The notes beneath the pieces are model-generated. The model was not told the origin of the DNA. It was given only the letters and a program-made list of their open reading frames with translations, and did not search any database. DNA of 64,000 nucleotides from JBBQWZ01 sp038210135 (GTDB lineage Bacteria; Acidobacteriota; Terriglobia; Bryobacterales; Bryobacteraceae), in the NCBI GenBank assembly GCA_038210135.1, contig JBBQWZ010000011.1:62001-126000 (forward strand). Reading direction: 5' to 3'. Position 1 is the first letter of the stretch. Every line of letters begins with the position of its first letter. Shown here piece by piece: positions 1 to 8,546 of this stretch. Position numbers and translations under genes: made by a program.

Positions 1-366
1 CGCCGGAATCGTCGTCGCATACAACGTCGTCAGTTTCACCACCACCGGTTTGCCAGGCTGCGCCAACGCGTGGTCCACCTTCGCCTGCATCGACGCCGCT
101 AATTGATACGTCCCCGTCCAGGAAACGCCATTCATCAGCGCCAGTCCTTGATGGAAGTTCCGCATCGCCTCGCCAAACTTGCCCGCTAGACCCAGCTGCA
201 TCGCCTGCGCGCCCAGCCGGTCCGCTTCCTTGCGCTGCTCCTCCGTTAATTGCGTGTTCGACGCCTTCTGCGTGTTGTACAAAACCGAAGTGAAAAGGAC
301 CGTTTCGCTGTCCTGCGAAAACGCAGGAACCGAAAAGGCGAGCAAGAGCAAAACGGATATTCGCAT
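1..366 (-). CDS. Exported protein of unknown function, N-terminal part only
   Basis: The minus strand reads from an ATG at 366 with no stop for 122 codons to the left edge, so the gene is cut by the window. It begins with a clear Sec signal peptide (MRISVLLLLAFSVPAFSQ). This is followed by a helical stretch of about residues 38-75 (LTEEQRKEADRLGAQAMQL, then GKFGEAMRNFHQGLALMNG) that resembles one TPR-like helix pair. The mature part ends in a beta-like segment (KPVVVKLTTLYAT). Nothing visible identifies an enzyme; it may be an exported hydrolase or TPR protein whose main domain lies outside the window. The start is well supported because the signal peptide begins at this ATG. Confidence 0.7.
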   Translation of the reverse strand, partial: MRISVLLLLAFSVPAFSQDSETVLFTSVLYNTQKASNTQLTEEQRKEADRLGAQAMQLGLAGKFGEAMRNFHQGLALMNGVSWTGTYQLAASMQAKVDHALAQPGKPVVVKLTTLYATTIPA

Positions 367-469
367 GCTGGCTATCCTAGCGGGTCCCAGCCATTTCGGC
401 AATCCGCCGTCGAGTATCCAACGTCGAGCCCGCCACAAGCAAAAAAGAAGACGCGCACGTAATCCGCTT

Positions 470-494
470 GAACCCCGAACGTCAGTGACGGGAC
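470..494 (+). repeat. 25-nt hairpin element, B subtype
   Basis: Same family as 564-588. It starts GAACCCCG and ends GACGGGAC. The G8-A19 and A9-G18 oppositions are kept and the 10/17 pair is A-T. One outer position (7/20) is a C-C mismatch and the loop is GTCA. Confidence 0.6.
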
Positions 495-563
495 TCCAGT
501 AAACCGCCCCGCGCTCAAGGCGCGACCGGCTCGCGCTTCCAACGCACCCACCCCACGCAGATT

Positions 564-588
564 GAACCCGGAGCGTAAGCGACGGGAC
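564..588 (+). repeat. 25-nt hairpin element, B subtype, fully paired
   Basis: CCCG pairs with CGGG, followed by opposed GA and GA, a GC/GC inner stem and a GTAA tetraloop. This is the best B-type copy. Compared with the A subtype in the 9.4 kb array, three base pairs (6/21, 7/20, 10/17) are swapped while pairing is kept. Confidence 0.7.
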
Positions 589-674
589 CCGCAATTTCAC
601 ACACGCTCGTCAGGTCGCGCTCACCAATCTGGTTGCATCCACTACAAAAAACCAAGAAACAGCTCTCTAGCACC

Positions 675-699
675 GAACCGCGACCGTAACCGAGCGGAC
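675..699 (+). repeat. 25-nt hairpin element, A subtype
   Basis: It matches the array unit at 9399-9640 except that GGA after the GTAA is replaced by CCG. The outer CCGC/GCGG stem is intact, but the two inner pairs next to the loop are lost. Confidence 0.65.
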
Positions 700-781
700 T
701 CGTTTTCAAGCAGTCCTGTGAAATGACCGGACGTTAACAAAAGCGACGCAATCCGCGCCGTGCATCCAGCCCCTCGTATCC

Positions 782-825
782 GAGCCGCGACCAAAGTGCT
801 CCGAAGGGGCACGTCGGAAGCGGAC
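782..825 (+). repeat. 44-nt extended hairpin element
   Basis: The outer CCGC/GCGG stem and GA internal loop are as in the A subtype. The GTAA loop is replaced by a second arm (GTGCTCC, GAA loop, GGGGCAC, with one T-G wobble). It is nearly identical to 10726-10769, where the same arm is perfectly paired. Confidence 0.7.
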
Positions 826-840
826 ACTCCCCACAAACGC

Positions 841-869
841 AAAAAAGGCGGACCCGGTTAGGGTCCGCC
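841..869 (-). terminator. Rho-independent terminator of rpsU
   Basis: Read on the minus strand it is a 9-bp stem (GGCGGACCC / GGGTCCGCC) with a 5-nt loop followed by a T run, about 28 bases after the rpsU stop. The position fits termination of the S21 gene. Confidence 0.85.
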
Positions 870-896
870 TCTTCATAACCAACTTCAAAAATCGAT

Positions 897-1094
897 CTAT
901 TCCGGATCGGTACGGCGCTTCTTGCGGTTCCGTTTCCGGGCAAGGGCTTCTTTGGTGCGACGCTTCTCGCCTGGCTTCAGGTAAAAGGAATGACGCTTGA
1001 TTTCTTTAATAATGTCTTCCTGTTGGACCTTCCGCTTGAACCGGCGAAGCGCGCTTTCCAGGGTTTCTCCGTCCTGGATATGGACTTCAGCCAA
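897..1094 (-). CDS. rpsU: 30S ribosomal protein S21
   Basis: This 65-residue basic protein matches bS21 over its full length. It has the N-terminal VHIQDGETLESALRRFKRKV segment, the EIKRHSFYLKPGEKRR core, and a lysine/arginine-rich tail (ARKRNRKKRR) that contacts 16S rRNA. bS21 joins the small subunit late and helps initiation on the mRNA platform. The length is normal for the family. It is monocistronic, with a strong terminator right after it. The next gene upstream on the same strand (DUF362) ends at 1135, leaving about 40 bases for a promoter or read-through. Confidence 0.97.
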   Translation of the reverse strand: MAEVHIQDGETLESALRRFKRKVQQEDIIKEIKRHSFYLKPGEKRRTKEALARKRNRKKRRTDPE

Positions 1095-1134
1095 AAAATA
1101 TCACCCCGCTTTCAACTTCCTCAGTGTAGCAGAG

Positions 1135-2148
1135 CTAGGCTTCGAGCCGCAGATACCCGAAATGATCAATCACCCTGAAATCCGTACGCACCGAAGCGAT
1201 CCTCTCGCCCCGCTGCTCAATCCGCTCCGGCTCGATGTTCCCTAGCGGACCAGCGAGCTGCAAATACTCAACCTGCTGCGGGTTCAGACCCATGATCCGG
1301 CAGCACGTCGCGTCCACCGCCAATAAATCCGACCCCATCACCAGCACGCCCGCCGGCTTCGGAGTTCCCTGGATCGGCCCGTTGCCTTCCATCCCCACAA
1401 TGCCGTCTACAATCGCAAAGCTCCGGCGTCCAAAAATCCGGTTCAACCCGACAATGGAAGCCGGAATCCCTATATGGTGTAGGTGGTTTTTCGGCCATCC
1501 ATAAATGCTGCCCGGGACCACGCCGAAGAAATTCTTCATCGATAACGTGGCGCCCGCCCAATGGTGCGTCTTCATCTTCGCGAGCGAAACCACTAGATCC
1601 GCCCGCAGCGCCGTATTGGGCAGATAGATTTCGCCCAGCTCGGCCGTGCCTTCGATCGGCGTCACATCGTCCCGGTTCAAATCTGTAAAAATCTGGTCGA
1701 ACTTCGAAATCTCGCCGCGATATCTCGCCAATTCCGCCAGGTCGTACGTATCCCGCCGATGCCCCGGACCTTCGCCGATCCGGACCTCGCTCGCCCCCAG
1801 TTGCCGAAACACCTCGTAAGCCGCCGCGACCACCGAAACATCCGTGTTGATACAGGTGTTCTTGTCGAATTCAACCATGTTCGGCTTCAGCAGCACTTTC
1901 TTGCCGCGCACGTCCAACCCACAGGTCTTCACGCCTTCAAGGATCCGCTGTGCCAGCTCCGCCGAGTAGCCGGGAGCCTTTACGATCGCCACCGAAGAAA
2001 GCCAGTCCGGCCGCCGACCCGCTTTCTCCAGTTTCAGCCCGCCCCAACCCGCCAGCGCGCCCGCACCCAAAATCGGCAGCAGACTCCGCCTGCTGATCAG
2101 GCCATCTTCCGCGAGCGCTCCATCCGTCTTCTGGACGTCGTCGCTCAT
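1135..2148 (-). CDS. DUF362 domain protein with Tat signal
   Basis: The 337-residue protein opens with a twin-arginine motif (SRRSLLPILGAG, Arg20-Arg21) and a short hydrophobic stretch, so it is probably exported folded. The rest is a DUF362 domain: VLLKPNMVEFD near residue 87, RIGEGPGHRRDT, the KMKTHHWAGATLSMKNFFG core, and VDGIVGMEGNGP. DUF362 proteins are often linked to iron-sulfur or redox functions, but no ferredoxin-type cysteine cluster is visible here, so the activity is unknown. Its ATG overlaps the stop of the prenyltransferase-like gene by four bases, which implies translational coupling and a shared role. Confidence 0.88.
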   Translation of the reverse strand: MSDDVQKTDGALAEDGLISRRSLLPILGAGALAGWGGLKLEKAGRRPDWLSSVAIVKAPGYSAELAQRILEGVKTCGLDVRGKKVLLKPNMVEFDKNTCINTDVSVVAAAYEVFRQLGASEVRIGEGPGHRRDTYDLAELARYRGEISKFDQIFTDLNRDDVTPIEGTAELGEIYLPNTALRADLVVSLAKMKTHHWAGATLSMKNFFGVVPGSIYGWPKNHLHHIGIPASIVGLNRIFGRRSFAIVDGIVGMEGNGPIQGTPKPAGVLVMGSDLLAVDATCCRIMGLNPQQVEYLQLAGPLGNIEPERIEQRGERIASVRTDFRVIDHFGYLRLEA

Positions 2149-3119
2149 TGCGAGTCTCCTGTCTTCAAAACCTGGTACGCTCCGCCCGCGACGCCCATTG
2201 CCTCAAGCGCCGTCACCAACACGTCGCCGTTGCTCGCCAATTCCGGATAGTGCGATTCCGCGACCGTCTTCCCATGCAAACGGAGCGCAATCGTCAGCCA
2301 AGCCGACGCCACCCTCCCCTGCCGTTCCGCCAGCAATCTCTGGGCGAATTCGAGTGGCTTGCTGAGATCGGTGCGCGTATCCTCTAGACCCAACAGCGCC
2401 AGCCCCGTTGTTTCGGGATACGACGGAAGCGCCACGCCGAGACTGTGATTGGTGCCGTAGTTCCAGCCGCCATCGGAACAGCGTTGATCCAGAATCGCGG
2501 CTTCCCCCATCGCGATCCGCGTGCCGATTTCCGGCAAAGTCAGCCGCTTTCGCGCCAGTTTCAGAGCGGTCAGCGCGTGCGCCGTTGGTTCAATCCAGGC
2601 GCTATTGCCCGGTTTCCAAGGCCACGCCTTATGATCCGGATTTCGCCCCGTGTCCACACCCACCGCATTGAGGGCCCGGACCTTCAGCGACGATTCGGCA
2701 TCGTAAGTCTCGAGCAGCCAATGCAAGCCCCGCTTGTACGGCTCCCCGAATTCGTTTCGGCTATGGCTGATCGTGACCGAAAGTGCTGTCACCCAGGAGC
2801 TTACCCGTATATTCGGACCCGGCCGCCAGCTGCCATCCGCCGTCTGTAGGCCCAGCATCCACGCCCAAGCCAGATCCGCTTCCGGGCGTCCGCGCAAGGC
2901 GATAGCGGCCCACGCCGTTGGCTCCATCCAGGACTGCTTGCCGGGAAAATAACCCCAGCCTCCGTCCGGATTCTGCGTCCTCGCCAGGAAATCCAGCCGC
3001 GTCCCAAGGAACGAGTTTGCGCCCGCTGGCGGCATTGCCATGTCTATAAAATCGGTGGACTGAGGCGAATACTTTAGTTGCCGGGGCCAACCCGTCTGGT
3101 TGTGGGCCAAAAATGTCAC
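2145..3119 (-). CDS. Prenyltransferase/squalene-oxidase repeat protein
   Basis: The 324-residue protein is an alpha-toroid built of repeated helix pairs with QW-like motifs: QNPDGGWGYFPG near residue 50, QTADGSWRPGP near 93, and CSDGGWNYGTNHS near 215. Terpene cyclases and protein prenyltransferase beta subunits share this fold, but the DXDD protonation motif of squalene-hopene cyclases is not seen and the protein is about half their length. Cyclase activity is therefore not supported. The given start is a GTG at 3119; ATG codons at 3041 or 3035 are plausible alternatives. It is the first gene of a two-gene unit with the Tat-exported DUF362 protein. Confidence 0.82.
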   Translation of the reverse strand: MTFLAHNQTGWPRQLKYSPQSTDFIDMAMPPAGANSFLGTRLDFLARTQNPDGGWGYFPGKQSWMEPTAWAAIALRGRPEADLAWAWMLGLQTADGSWRPGPNIRVSSWVTALSVTISHSRNEFGEPYKRGLHWLLETYDAESSLKVRALNAVGVDTGRNPDHKAWPWKPGNSAWIEPTAHALTALKLARKRLTLPEIGTRIAMGEAAILDQRCSDGGWNYGTNHSLGVALPSYPETTGLALLGLEDTRTDLSKPLEFAQRLLAERQGRVASAWLTIALRLHGKTVAESHYPELASNGDVLVTALEAMGVAGGAYQVLKTGDSQ

Positions 3120-3241
3120 GACCTTGTGTCATCGGGCCACATTGGGAGTATGCTCGTTGCAGGTAAGCCGTTCTTTTTCAGTGCCTAAGATTGGATCCAG
3201 AATTGCTCCTTCCAGTCCAAGCCGTTCTCGGCAAGTAAGTC

Positions 3242-3796
3242 ATGCGCTGGTACTCCGCCATTTTCGCGATCGCCGTGATCCTCTCGACCAGGTCCGCGCC
3301 GGCGTCTACTGTCCAGCTGCTCTCGAATGATGACCTGATCGCCCGCTCCACCAGCATTGTTCGCGGAAAAATTCTTTCGGAATCTGGAACTCTTCGCCGG
3401 TCCACGATTTACACAAACTACCGCTTGCAGGTTCTCGAAGTCATGAAAGGCGCCGCGGATGCGCAAATCGATGTCGCCGTCCCCGGTGGCGTGGCCCAGG
3501 GCATCCGCGAGATCGTTTCCGGAGCCCCCAAACTCCAGACCGGCACCGAATACGTCCTGTTCCTGTGGACCAGCCCGTCCGGCCTCACCCAGATTCTAGG
3601 TCTTTCGCAAGGTCTCTTCCTGTCCGTCCAACAAACCAACGGTACGATGTTGGCCGTCCGCCCCGGTGGCTCCGCCGCTACTTTAGTCGATATCAAGACC
3701 GGCAAAACCTCATCCGATAGCGGATCGCAAATGTCCGTCGGCGACATCCGCAAGCTCGTCAATGCCCTCCCGGCTTCCCCCGGAGCTTCCAAATGA
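3242..3796 (+). CDS. Small exported protein upstream of the matrixin-like protease
   Basis: This 184-residue protein has an N-terminal signal peptide (MRWYSAIFAIAVILSTRSAPAS). Its compact beta-rich domain contains IVRGKILSESG, YRLQVLEVMKG and GTEYVLFLWT. This arrangement is common in exported acidobacterial proteins of unknown function. The start is set by the signal peptide. The stop overlaps the start of the downstream metalloprotease by four bases, so the two are translated together. A partner or propeptide-like role for the protease is possible but is inferred only from that coupling. No catalytic motif is visible. Confidence 0.8.
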   Translation: MRWYSAIFAIAVILSTRSAPASTVQLLSNDDLIARSTSIVRGKILSESGTLRRSTIYTNYRLQVLEVMKGAADAQIDVAVPGGVAQGIREIVSGAPKLQTGTEYVLFLWTSPSGLTQILGLSQGLFLSVQQTNGTMLAVRPGGSAATLVDIKTGKTSSDSGSQMSVGDIRKLVNALPASPGASK

Positions 3797-6342
3797 CGGG
3801 CAGCAAAGTGACAAGCTGCAAGACGTCCCTCATTTCGCGCCTCGCCCTGGTCCTCGCCGTAGTCCTGCTGACCTCCGGACTCGCCTCCGCCTACTACCAT
3901 TTCACCTACTTCGACAGCCGCCAGGGCTTCCAGCCCGTTCCGGTCCGCTTTGATCTCGGCTCCATCCCCGGCAAGACGGTCTACTTCTTCGTCTCCGAAC
4001 AAGGGCCTACCAAGTTTGCTCCGGGCGACACGTTTCTCTCGGTAATCAGCCAGATTCGCGCCGCCGCCGAGGTCTGGAACAGCGTCCCGACCTCCGATCT
4101 GCGCCTCCAATTTGGCGGCATCACCGCCGCCGGTACCCAGCAGTTCGGTCCCGGCATCGACGTACAATTCGACGATGACATCGATCCCAGCCTGATCGCC
4201 CTCGGCGGCATCAAGACCATCGCCGACCTCAGCTATTTCCCCAGCGGCTTCATCCCCATCGTCCGCTCCGTCCTGCGCCTGCGCAAGGACCTCAGCACCA
4301 ACGATCCCGCTTACTCCGATCAGTTCTTCCTGACGCTCGTCCATGAATTCGGCCACACCCTGGGCCTCCAGCACAGCTTTACGTCGAGCGTCATGTCCAC
4401 CCAGGTCACCCGATCCGTCACCAAGGCGCGCCCTCTCGGCGCCGACGATATCGCAGGCATTTCGGTTCTCTACGGCTCGACCCAATTCGCCACCACCACT
4501 GGCTGCATCACCGGCCGCATCACCTACTCGAATAGTGGACAGGGAGTCAATCTGGCTTCGGTCGTCGCCATTACGGCCCACGGCGAAGCGGTAAGCTCCC
4601 TCACTAACCCGGACGGAACTTTCAAGATCGCCGGCTTGGCCCCAGGCCAATACATGTTGTATGTCCACCCGCTGCCTCCCGCGCGGCCCGGCGAGCCTAC
4701 TCCTGGCGCGATCCTTCTGCCGTTGGACGTTTCGAATACTCCTTTCGGCGTTGGCGGCGCGTTTGACACCGTTTTCCTTCCCGGCACGCGCGACACCACC
4801 CAGGCCACGCAGGTCAGCGTCACCGTCGGAGCCAGCACCGACAGCGTGAACTTCTCCGTCGCGCCCCGCGCCGCCTCCGCCGTCTCCTCGGTCGAGCTCT
4901 ACGGATATTTCGGCGACCTCGGACTCAAATTCCCGCCGATGCTGGCCAATAACCCGGCCTCGATCGTCATCACCGGCCAGGGTCTCGTCACCAACAAGCA
5001 GATGACCGGCGGCCTCACCGTCGCGCTGCTCGGCGAAACCGGAATCTATACGGCGCCCACCTATTACGCCGCTGGTAACGGAATCCTCTTCGCCATTTCA
5101 CACACCCGGAATCTAGGCCCCCGGCACCTCATCGTTAGCGCGAATAACGACATCTACGTCCTGCCGTCCGCCATGACTGTCGTGCAGCAAAAAGCCCCCA
5201 GCGTCGCCGCTCTCACCCCCGCTTTGGACGACCTCGGCAATCGCGCCGTCATCGTTTCCGGCGCCAGCTTGTCCGCCGGAACCCGCATCTGGTTCGACGG
5301 CGCCGCCGCCACCATTACAAGAGTCAATCCGGAAGGCTCCCTACTGGTCGCTCCGCCGGCTGCCAACGGCAACTACACCGCGCACGTCGTCGCCTTGAAT
5401 GCCGACGGACAGACTTCCGCCTTCACTTTGGGCTCAGCGCCTCCTCCGCCTTTCGGCTACGACGCCATGGCGACTCCCAGCGTCTCGGTGTTTCCCTCGA
5501 GGGTCGCCGCCGGCACCGACGCCATGGTCGAAATCACCGGCTACAATACCAACTTCGTGAACGGCCAAACTGTCGTCGGCTTCGGATCGAGCGACGTCGT
5601 CGTCCGGCGTCAATGGGTCGTCAGTCCCACCCGCCTGCTGCTCAACGTCAGTGTGAACGCCTACGCGCCGTTCACTTCCACAACCCTTACCGTCGCCAGC
5701 GGCCTGCTGCTGGTCTCGCAGCCCCTGTCGTTTCAGATCACGCCTGCCAACGCGCGCCAGATCACGATGCGCGCTCCCATCGTCAACCAGGCCACCGGCC
5801 TTGCCGGCGTTCCCGTCGGAGGCACCGCGGTCGTCTCGGTGACGAATCTTCCCTCGTCCGCCGCTGGCCTCGTTCTGACCGTGTCCGACAAGCCGGCCGC
5901 CGTGGTTTCAAATGGCATCGCCCTCACCTTCCAGGTTCCCGCCGGCGTCTCGACCGGACCCGCCGTCGTGAAGCTCACCACGGCGCAAGGCGACGTCATT
6001 TCCCCCGTCATTCTGCAAGTCGACGCCCCCGCACCGAACATCTCCAGCGCCAATACCGAATCCTCCGGCGCCGTCGATAGCAGCCGCCCCGCCAATCGCG
6101 GCGAGACGATAACGCTGATCGTCTACGGACTCGCCGACGGCAACACGTCTCTCGCCAACTCGATCGTGAAAGTCTCGGTCGGCGGAACCGACCAGCCTGG
6201 CACCAATGTCCTCCAGCTCAATCCGCTGGGCGGATCGCAAGTTCAGTTCGTGCTCTCAAAGAACACACCCCAGGGCGTCCAACCCGTCGTCCTCACCATC
6301 GACACTCGCGTTTCGAACACCTTCAATCTCGCCGTCCAATAA
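3793..6342 (+). CDS. Secreted matrixin-like zinc metalloprotease with IPT/TIG-type repeats
   Basis: The 849-residue product starts with a basic segment and a signal helix (about residues 15-35). A metzincin catalytic domain follows, with the full zinc motif HEFGHTLGLQH at residues 184-194 and an SVMS sequence just after it that fits the Met-turn. A carboxypeptidase-regulatory-like domain comes at about residues 236-300 (GRITYSNSGQGVNLASVVAI). The remaining 550 residues look like several Ig-like/IPT beta domains (GQGLVTNKQ, VSGASLSAGTRIWFDG, ITGYNTNFVNG). It is probably secreted, with protease at the N terminus and adhesive domains behind. No sorting signal or C-terminal anchor is obvious. It is coupled to the small exported protein before it. 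Confidence 0.87.
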   Translation: MTGSKVTSCKTSLISRLALVLAVVLLTSGLASAYYHFTYFDSRQGFQPVPVRFDLGSIPGKTVYFFVSEQGPTKFAPGDTFLSVISQIRAAAEVWNSVPTSDLRLQFGGITAAGTQQFGPGIDVQFDDDIDPSLIALGGIKTIADLSYFPSGFIPIVRSVLRLRKDLSTNDPAYSDQFFLTLVHEFGHTLGLQHSFTSSVMSTQVTRSVTKARPLGADDIAGISVLYGSTQFATTTGCITGRITYSNSGQGVNLASVVAITAHGEAVSSLTNPDGTFKIAGLAPGQYMLYVHPLPPARPGEPTPGAILLPLDVSNTPFGVGGAFDTVFLPGTRDTTQATQVSVTVGASTDSVNFSVAPRAASAVSSVELYGYFGDLGLKFPPMLANNPASIVITGQGLVTNKQMTGGLTVALLGETGIYTAPTYYAAGNGILFAISHTRNLGPRHLIVSANNDIYVLPSAMTVVQQKAPSVAALTPALDDLGNRAVIVSGASLSAGTRIWFDGAAATITRVNPEGSLLVAPPAANGNYTAHVVALNADGQTSAFTLGSAPPPPFGYDAMATPSVSVFPSRVAAGTDAMVEITGYNTNFVNGQTVVGFGSSDVVVRRQWVVSPTRLLLNVSVNAYAPFTSTTLTVASGLLLVSQPLSFQITPANARQITMRAPIVNQATGLAGVPVGGTAVVSVTNLPSSAAGLVLTVSDKPAAVVSNGIALTFQVPAGVSTGPAVVKLTTAQGDVISPVILQVDAPAPNISSANTESSGAVDSSRPANRGETITLIVYGLADGNTSLANSIVKVSVGGTDQPGTNVLQLNPLGGSQVQFVLSKNTPQGVQPVVLTIDTRVSNTFNLAVQ

Positions 6343-6409
6343 AACGTCGCGTGCCCTCCTTCTTAGCCACTCAAGCGTTTTTTGAGCTTATGTAATCTGC
6401 GCGCAATCC

Positions 6410-6453
6410 GAGCCGCGCACGAAGCAACGCGCAGCGCTGCGCAGTAAGCGGAT
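6410..6453 (+). repeat. 44-nt extended hairpin element, second long subtype
   Basis: The outer stem CCGC (6413-6416) pairs with GCGG (6448-6451). The interior contains a perfect 14-nt palindrome (6429-6442). It shares the GCGCACG and AGTAAGCG flanks with 9663-9704. It lies in the gap before argG. Confidence 0.6.
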
Positions 6454-6543
6454 TCCATGCTCTTCAGCCACCGGACAGAAACTCTGAAACCGCTGTAGCG
6501 CGCTCGTGGGACAATTTCCTTTACCCCCCAGCTAAGGAATCCC

Positions 6544-7887
6544 GTGAGCAATATCCTCCAATCCCTGCCCCTCGGCGAACGTGTCGGCATCGCCTTCTCA
6601 GGTGGCCTCGACACCAGCGCCGCCATTTATTGGATGCGTCAAAAAGGCGCCGTCCCCTACTGCTACACCGCCAACCTCGGCCAGCCTGACGAAACCAATT
6701 ACGACGAGATTCCCCGCCGCGCCCTCGAATGCGGAGCCGAAGTCGCCCGCCTCATCGACTGCCGCAGTCAACTTGTCCGCGAGGGCCTCGCCGCCCTCCA
6801 GTGTGGTGCCTTCCACATCACCACCGCCGGCGTCGCCTACTTCAACACCACCCCCATCGGACGCGCCGTCACCGGCACCATGCTCGTCGGAGCCATGAAG
6901 GAAGACGGCGTCGACATCTGGGGCGACGGCAGCACCTACAAAGGCAACGACATCGAGCGCTTCTACCGCTATGGCCTCATGGTCAATCCCAGCCTGCGCA
7001 TCTATAAACCCTGGCTCGACCAGACCTTCATCGACGAGCTCGGCGGCCGCAAAGAAATGTCGGAGCTGCTTGAGAAAGCCGGCCTCGGCTACAAAATGTC
7101 GAAGGAGAAAGCCTACTCCACTGACTCGAACATCTGGGGAGCCACCCACGAAGCCAAGGACCTCGAATTCCTCAAGAACGGCATCCGCATCGTCGATCCC
7201 ATCATGGGCGTCGCCCACTGGCGCAGCGACGTCGAAGTGAAACCCGAAGAAGTCCGCGTCCGCTTTGAAGAAGGCCTGCCCGTCGAGATCAACGGAAAAA
7301 CCTTCGCAAGTGCCGTCGACATGGTGCTCGAAGCCAACTCGATCGGCGGACGCCACGGCCTCGGCATGTCCGACCAGATCGAGAACCGCATCATCGAAGC
7401 CAAAAGCCGCGGCATCTACGAAGCCCCCGCCATGGCCCTGTTCTACATCGCCTACGAACGCCTCATCACCGGAATCCATAACGAAGGAACGCTCGAGCAA
7501 TACCGCGACATGGGTCGCCGCCTCGGCCGCCTCTTATATGAAGGACGCTGGTTCGATCCGCAATCCATGATGCTCCGCGAGACCTTGCAGCGCTGGGTCG
7601 CGAAAGCCGTCACCGGCGAAGTCACTGTCGAACTGCGCCGCGGCAACGATTACTCCATCCTCAATACCGAGAGCGCCAACCTCACCTACGCGCCCGAACG
7701 CCTCAGTATGGAAAAGGTCGAAGGCGCCTTCACGCCTCAGGATCGCATCGGCCAACTTACCATGCGCAATCTCGACATCGCCGACAGCCGCGCCAAGCTG
7801 TTCGTCTATTCAAAGGCCGGATTACTAGGTCCGCAGGTGTTCGAGGGCCTCCGCCTGTTGGACAATCCCGACAAGAAAAAGGACTAG
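6544..7887 (+). CDS. argG: Argininosuccinate synthase
   Basis: It catalyses ATP-dependent condensation of citrulline and aspartate to argininosuccinate, the penultimate step of arginine synthesis. The protein is 447 residues and carries the PP-loop AFSGGLDTS at residues 17-25, followed by YTANLGQPDE, QCGAFH, TTPIGRAVTG, GDGSTYKGNDIERFYRYG and GGRHGLGMSDQIENRIIEAKSR. Length and sequence match the longer Escherichia coli-type subfamily rather than the roughly 400-residue form found in most bacteria and eukaryotes. No other arg gene is adjacent, so it appears to be a standalone locus. The ATG sits a few bases after a GGAAT purine stretch that could serve as its ribosome binding site. Confidence 0.96.
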   Translation: MSNILQSLPLGERVGIAFSGGLDTSAAIYWMRQKGAVPYCYTANLGQPDETNYDEIPRRALECGAEVARLIDCRSQLVREGLAALQCGAFHITTAGVAYFNTTPIGRAVTGTMLVGAMKEDGVDIWGDGSTYKGNDIERFYRYGLMVNPSLRIYKPWLDQTFIDELGGRKEMSELLEKAGLGYKMSKEKAYSTDSNIWGATHEAKDLEFLKNGIRIVDPIMGVAHWRSDVEVKPEEVRVRFEEGLPVEINGKTFASAVDMVLEANSIGGRHGLGMSDQIENRIIEAKSRGIYEAPAMALFYIAYERLITGIHNEGTLEQYRDMGRRLGRLLYEGRWFDPQSMMLRETLQRWVAKAVTGEVTVELRRGNDYSILNTESANLTYAPERLSMEKVEGAFTPQDRIGQLTMRNLDIADSRAKLFVYSKAGLLGPQVFEGLRLLDNPDKKKD

Positions 7888-7905
7888 ACTGCAAACAAGG
7901 AACCC

Positions 7906-8514
7906 ATGGCTTCCAGCCCCATTCATAAGCTGACCGAAGAACAATACCTCGCCATCGAGGAAACCGCCGAGGTCAAAAGCGAGTTCTACGACGGCGAGAT
8001 GTTCGCCATGTCAGGCGGTACGGCTCCACATGCGCGATTGCAGGCGGACATGCTCTTCGAACTGATGTCGCGATTGCGCGGCGGACCATACGAAGTGTTG
8101 AGCGCCGACATGGGTATCCGCGTCAACAAGACCCGCCTCCACACCTACGCGGACGGCCTTGTTGCGTGTGACGCCCCTCGTTTTGCAAACAAGAAGAGGA
8201 CCCTTCTCAATCCCAAAGTCCTCATCGAAGTCCTCTCGCCTTCCACCGAAAAGTACGACCGCGGCCGTAAATTCCAGCACTACCGCCAAATCGAAAGCCT
8301 CTCCGACTACATCCTCGTCTCGCAGGAAGAAATGCGCATCGAGCACTACACCCGCCTCGACGACAATACGTGGCAACTCCGCGACCACTCCCACTCCGGC
8401 GCGGAACTCAAAATTGATTCCATCGGCGTCTCCATTCCCCTCGCCGCCATCTACCGCCGTGTAGAATTTAGCGAGCCGACCGTCCTCCGCGACGTCCAGC
8501 CCCAGCCGGAATAA
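7906..8514 (+). CDS. Uma2 family (DUF820) putative restriction endonuclease-like protein
   Basis: The 202-residue protein has the Uma2/DUF820 layout. It has an N-terminal LTEEQYLAIEE helix, KSEFYDGEMFAMSGG, a central YADGLVACD strand where these proteins place the metal-binding acidic residue, and KVLIEVLSPSTEKYDRGRKFQHYR. The fold is PD-(D/E)XK nuclease-like. Copies are very numerous in cyanobacteria and Acidobacteria and have no settled role. The gene starts 19 bases after argG and could be co-transcribed with it, though a functional link is unlikely. It is full length with no visible damage. Confidence 0.88.
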   Translation: MASSPIHKLTEEQYLAIEETAEVKSEFYDGEMFAMSGGTAPHARLQADMLFELMSRLRGGPYEVLSADMGIRVNKTRLHTYADGLVACDAPRFANKKRTLLNPKVLIEVLSPSTEKYDRGRKFQHYRQIESLSDYILVSQEEMRIEHYTRLDDNTWQLRDHSHSGAELKIDSIGVSIPLAAIYRRVEFSEPTVLRDVQPQPE

Positions 8515-8546
8515 AGCGCGCGCTACGCACGGAAGGACACTCCCCC

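Larger units (their letters stand above)
367..840. other. Gene-free gap filled with dispersed repeat elements
   Basis: No convincing coding sequence lies between the exported-protein gene and rpsU; the short open frames here are repeat-derived. The gap holds four hairpin elements (470-494, 564-588, 675-699, 782-825), all in the same orientation. The DNA between them shows no recognisable gene. Confidence 0.7.

Noticed and set aside
6370..6386. Possible terminator after the matrixin-like gene (CTCAA...TTGAG)
   Set aside because: The stem is only five weak pairs and the T run is in the loop, so it is not supported.
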